Shown one piece after another: positions 61,492-64,000 of a stretch of 64,000 bases of DNA. A program made the translations under genes and the position numbers. Within the stretch, counting starts at the first letter, position 1, and each line of letters begins with the position of its first letter. The stretch is from the NCBI GenBank assembly GCA_029339505.1, contig JAQISU010000233.1, positions 1,968,001 through 2,032,000 of the forward strand. The letters run 5' to 3'. The stretch is from Unio delphinus. Its lineage: Eukaryota; Mollusca; Bivalvia; Unionida; Unionidae. The notes under the pieces are model-generated. The model ran no database searches, was not told the origin of the DNA, and saw only the letters and a program-made list of their open reading frames with translations.

Positions 61492-64000
61492 ATGCTGAGT
61501 GAAAGTTCCAAAACAGGGATGTTGACCGGTATTGATAAACTATATTACGAAAGATCTTATCCTGTAACAGCGGTTATTTATGGGATATATCCGCTTGAGA
61601 AACCTAATACTGATAAGCTAACGCCGATGAAATTCTCGAAGATAAATTGTGTGGCCGAACGAATAACAGAACATTTCACTGTTTCGACTCGTGGGAAGGG
61701 GTTAACGGATAACCGACGTAATATAATAAATTCGTGCGCAGAAAAGGTCAAATTTACCGTAGCATCTATCAAAGATGTTGCTGAACTAGGAAAGAAATTG
61801 AAATTCCATATAACAGTAAAAACGATAACAGGAGAGATCTTATACGAATCAAAATTTAAATCAAAGGGAGCTTCAATCGAAATTGATCTTAATGCGCATG
61901 CGTGGACTAATGCAGTAACAATATTTTCACGCACGAGGACGGTTAAATCCTATAATGGAGAAATGTTCGAATTTATTAATGAAATAAGTAAAAACGATCC
62001 TGTATCCGTGTGGTTGTTTAGTTCTAAAGATGACTCTGATCAGTTTGTAAGACCAAATGGTGATATTTATCGAACAGAATCCCTCCATGACAAAATTAGA
62101 GAATATACGCTTGACGAAAAATTACTCTGTGAATGTTTTACTGTTCCATCGGTTGCAGCTCATTTTGCTAGAGAGAAAACATTCTTTGAAACCAACTCGG
62201 TTTGATCTTGTTTACTATATAATATTAGGTTGTATTGAATATGGTCATGGTGGACTGTTGAACAGTAAATACTCGCGTAAAAATGTTATCTCGGTTGATA
62301 TGGTTGCATGTTATCCGGAATGTTTTCTGGGATACGGAGAGTGTTCAAGGTATTTTAAAAGATTCGGTCACCCCACACACGAGATGATGCGAATAACAAT
62401 AAATGGACCATTACCTGATTTTGATATGACTGTATTCGCTTGTATTGAATCATTCGAGTTTACAACAAACCTTCATCCGATTGTTATGTTTGGTTTGGTA
62501 GACATTTTTCAGAAACGAAGTGGGCTCCAATAGTGCTGTTACGATATATGCTCGATTGTTTAATGTTGACGTCGTTGATTGTCAGTAAAGCGAGTATATC
62601 ATACTGAATGCAGACCGAAGTTTGGTTACCACAAAAAAAAGGAATATTCTACTCAAGAAAATCCTGATAAAACAGACCTTGAAAATAAAATTGCAAGGGA
62701 TCTTGGCAGGAAAATAATAGGTAAATTTACCCAAGGAGGATCATACGATCATAAATGAAATTTACAAGATTGATCATGGACGATAGTGAATTGAATTCTA
62801 TAATCGCTGATACAAAGAAAATAAATACATTTAGAAGTCGTGTTACAGCTTTCTTATCAAATGGAACTAACTTAGGTACAATTGTGAGTTATATTGACGG
62901 TGAATCATCGCAGTATACCCATTGAAGATCTTCGATGCTCGCCTACGTTTCGATTATTCTGATATCCATGATAAATAAAATTCCGGAGTTTGCTGTCAGA
63001 GTAGCTTCCAATTCGTTTTATATCAGTAGAAAATATTCAAGATTGCTAGATCATCTAAATATCATCGATCATGCACAATGGGGTGAGCGGAGAATAAAAA
63101 AAGGAAAATGTACTCGATTATTCTAAATCAGCAGATGTTCCAATCAATGATATTTACCGTAGAAATAGTCGGATATTAAAATCATCATCTGCACCATCAA
63201 TATACGATCCCGTAGCTAGATACAAAACGACTTATCTTAATGGACCTGGAGGATCAGGAAAGACGGCACGTGCGATTGAACTATTTCAGATTCTGATATA
63301 ATCGTTTTGATACCTACACACAGCCTTGCGCGAGAAATGACCCAACGAGGAACACAGTCATGTACTTATCACAGCTTTTCCCGATGGAGCGGAGACGCAT
63401 GGAATCCCGATCGAATGGGAGATAATATATTCCAAAGATCATAGTTAGGGATGAAATATGTACTGTATCATTAGATAATCTAAAATATTTGTTGATTGGT
63501 TGTTGCCGAAAAACACTGCTGTAATAATGTGTGGCGATCATGGTCAACCACCACCTTTTGTTGGACCGTCCCCACACGAATGGCTAAAGAGATCAGTTGA
63601 CTATTACGAAGAAATAACTGACGATCATAGAGCACTTGATTCAACATTGAGGGAATTTAAAAATTTAATCAGATTACAACCGAATAAAATTCAATGCGAA
63701 GTAATGCGTAATATAATCTCAGAAACCTCTTTGAACGACTTTTGGGATACGTGGAGACCAAATGATTTGATAGCTAGTTCGTGACACACTTCAACAAAGA
63801 TTATTTCTGCTACATAAAGAAAAATTCGCAGAGTTGCCGGTGCCATTATGTTATCGCCCAGCAGATACGAGACGACAGAATATTCTCGTTGACATACCAG
63901 GACAGACGGAGAGAAGAAATCTCATGTTGAATGATATTGTTTTGGTTGATGTCAATGTTGTTGATAGCGCGTTATCGGATTGGACGCTATGATACGCAAT
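61492..64000 (+). pseudogene. PolB-superfamily 1 helicase fusion, broken and truncated by window end
   Basis: The N-terminal frame 61492-62205 contains TVSTRGKGLTDNRRNIINSC and SVAAHFAREK. A frame change near 62186-62205 leads to YYIILGCIEYGHGGLL and ISVDMVACYPECF (polymerase motif A). Further pieces are KIIGKFTQGG and YVSIILISMINKIPEF (62650-63120). The helicase follows with a Walker A LNGPGGSGKTARAIEL (63238-63284) and a motif II region VIMCGDHGQPPPF (63526-63560). It then continues to the end (LCYRPADTRRQN). Many stops and frame changes. The fused PolB-helicase is typical of this invertebrate viral lineage. Confidence 0.8.

Larger units (their letters stand above)
56090..64000 (+). mobile_element. 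Decayed endogenous dsDNA-virus-like element (PolB-helicase lineage), runs off window end
   Basis: A compact plus-strand cluster of broken genes in the order capsid, pX-like, protease, fibre-like, small protein, membrane protein, penton-like, small protein, PolB-helicase. Gene ends abut (for example TAAATG at 59836-59841), as in viral genomes. The proteins belong to a protein-primed PolB lineage seen in many invertebrate genomes that is distinct from the Maverick at 22.7 kb. No integrase and no TIR are seen in the window. The left edge is not defined. It is present as an old copy: every large gene has stops or frameshifts. Confidence 0.85.

Overview
The window is a piece of an invertebrate nuclear genome. 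It is AT-rich, with intron-containing genes, many microsatellites, a tRNA-derived SINE-like family and DNA-virus-derived elements. A marine mollusc is my best guess, but that is inference. The host backbone is one large gene on the minus strand, an inhibitor-of-apoptosis (IAP) gene. It can be read across nine exons from about 46.6 kb down to 9.03 kb. The order is BIR1 (two half-exons), BIR2 (two half-exons), a UBA-like region and a C-terminal RING with a stop at 9026-9028. All intron phases agree, giving an open frame of about 648 codons.

The first intron between the two halves of BIR1 holds a complete Maverick/Polinton (adintovirus-like) element, 22688-43477 (20.8 kb). It has a perfect 6-bp target duplication (TATGCA) and terminal inverted repeats of 378 and 343 bp built from a roughly 35-bp tandem unit. 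Its gene set is standard and almost all open: adenain-type protease, major capsid protein (hexon), penton-like minor capsid protein, membrane protein, chromodomain integrase, pX-like basic proteins, FtsK/HerA-type packaging ATPase and protein-primed PolB. Accessory genes include a single-BIR viral IAP, a two-knuckle CCHC protein, and terminal coiled-coil genes.

The most striking signal is at the 3' ends of the five genes nearest the two element ends. Each is followed, 18-42 nt after its stop codon, by a 16-nt hairpin of the replication-dependent histone mRNA type (consensus GGYYYUUHUHARRRCC). ACCCA or a similar sequence follows, then a purine-rich CGAAAAGA block at the spacing of a histone downstream (U7 snRNA) element. 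The TIRs themselves carry this cassette. Core genes use ordinary TATA boxes, and the two 3' ends I checked outside this set carry AATAAA. Three of the hairpin genes also share an upstream promoter module plus TATA box, and look like diverged paralogues.

About 12.5 kb to the right, 56.1 kb to the window end, lies a second, unrelated and decayed virus-like element on the plus strand. It has a double-jelly-roll capsid protein, pX-like protein, adenain-like protease, fibre-like protein, membrane protein, penton-like protein, and a PolB fused to a superfamily-1 helicase. All carry frameshifts or stops. A third element, a 3.5-kb cut-and-paste transposon with 22-bp TIRs inside a (TA)n tract (5452-8981), sits 45 bp beyond the host IAP stop codon and has a broken transposase. 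The rest (1-5.3 kb, 43.5-45.7 kb, 46.6-56 kb and the introns) is AT-rich non-coding DNA with microsatellites, minisatellites and SINE-like copies.
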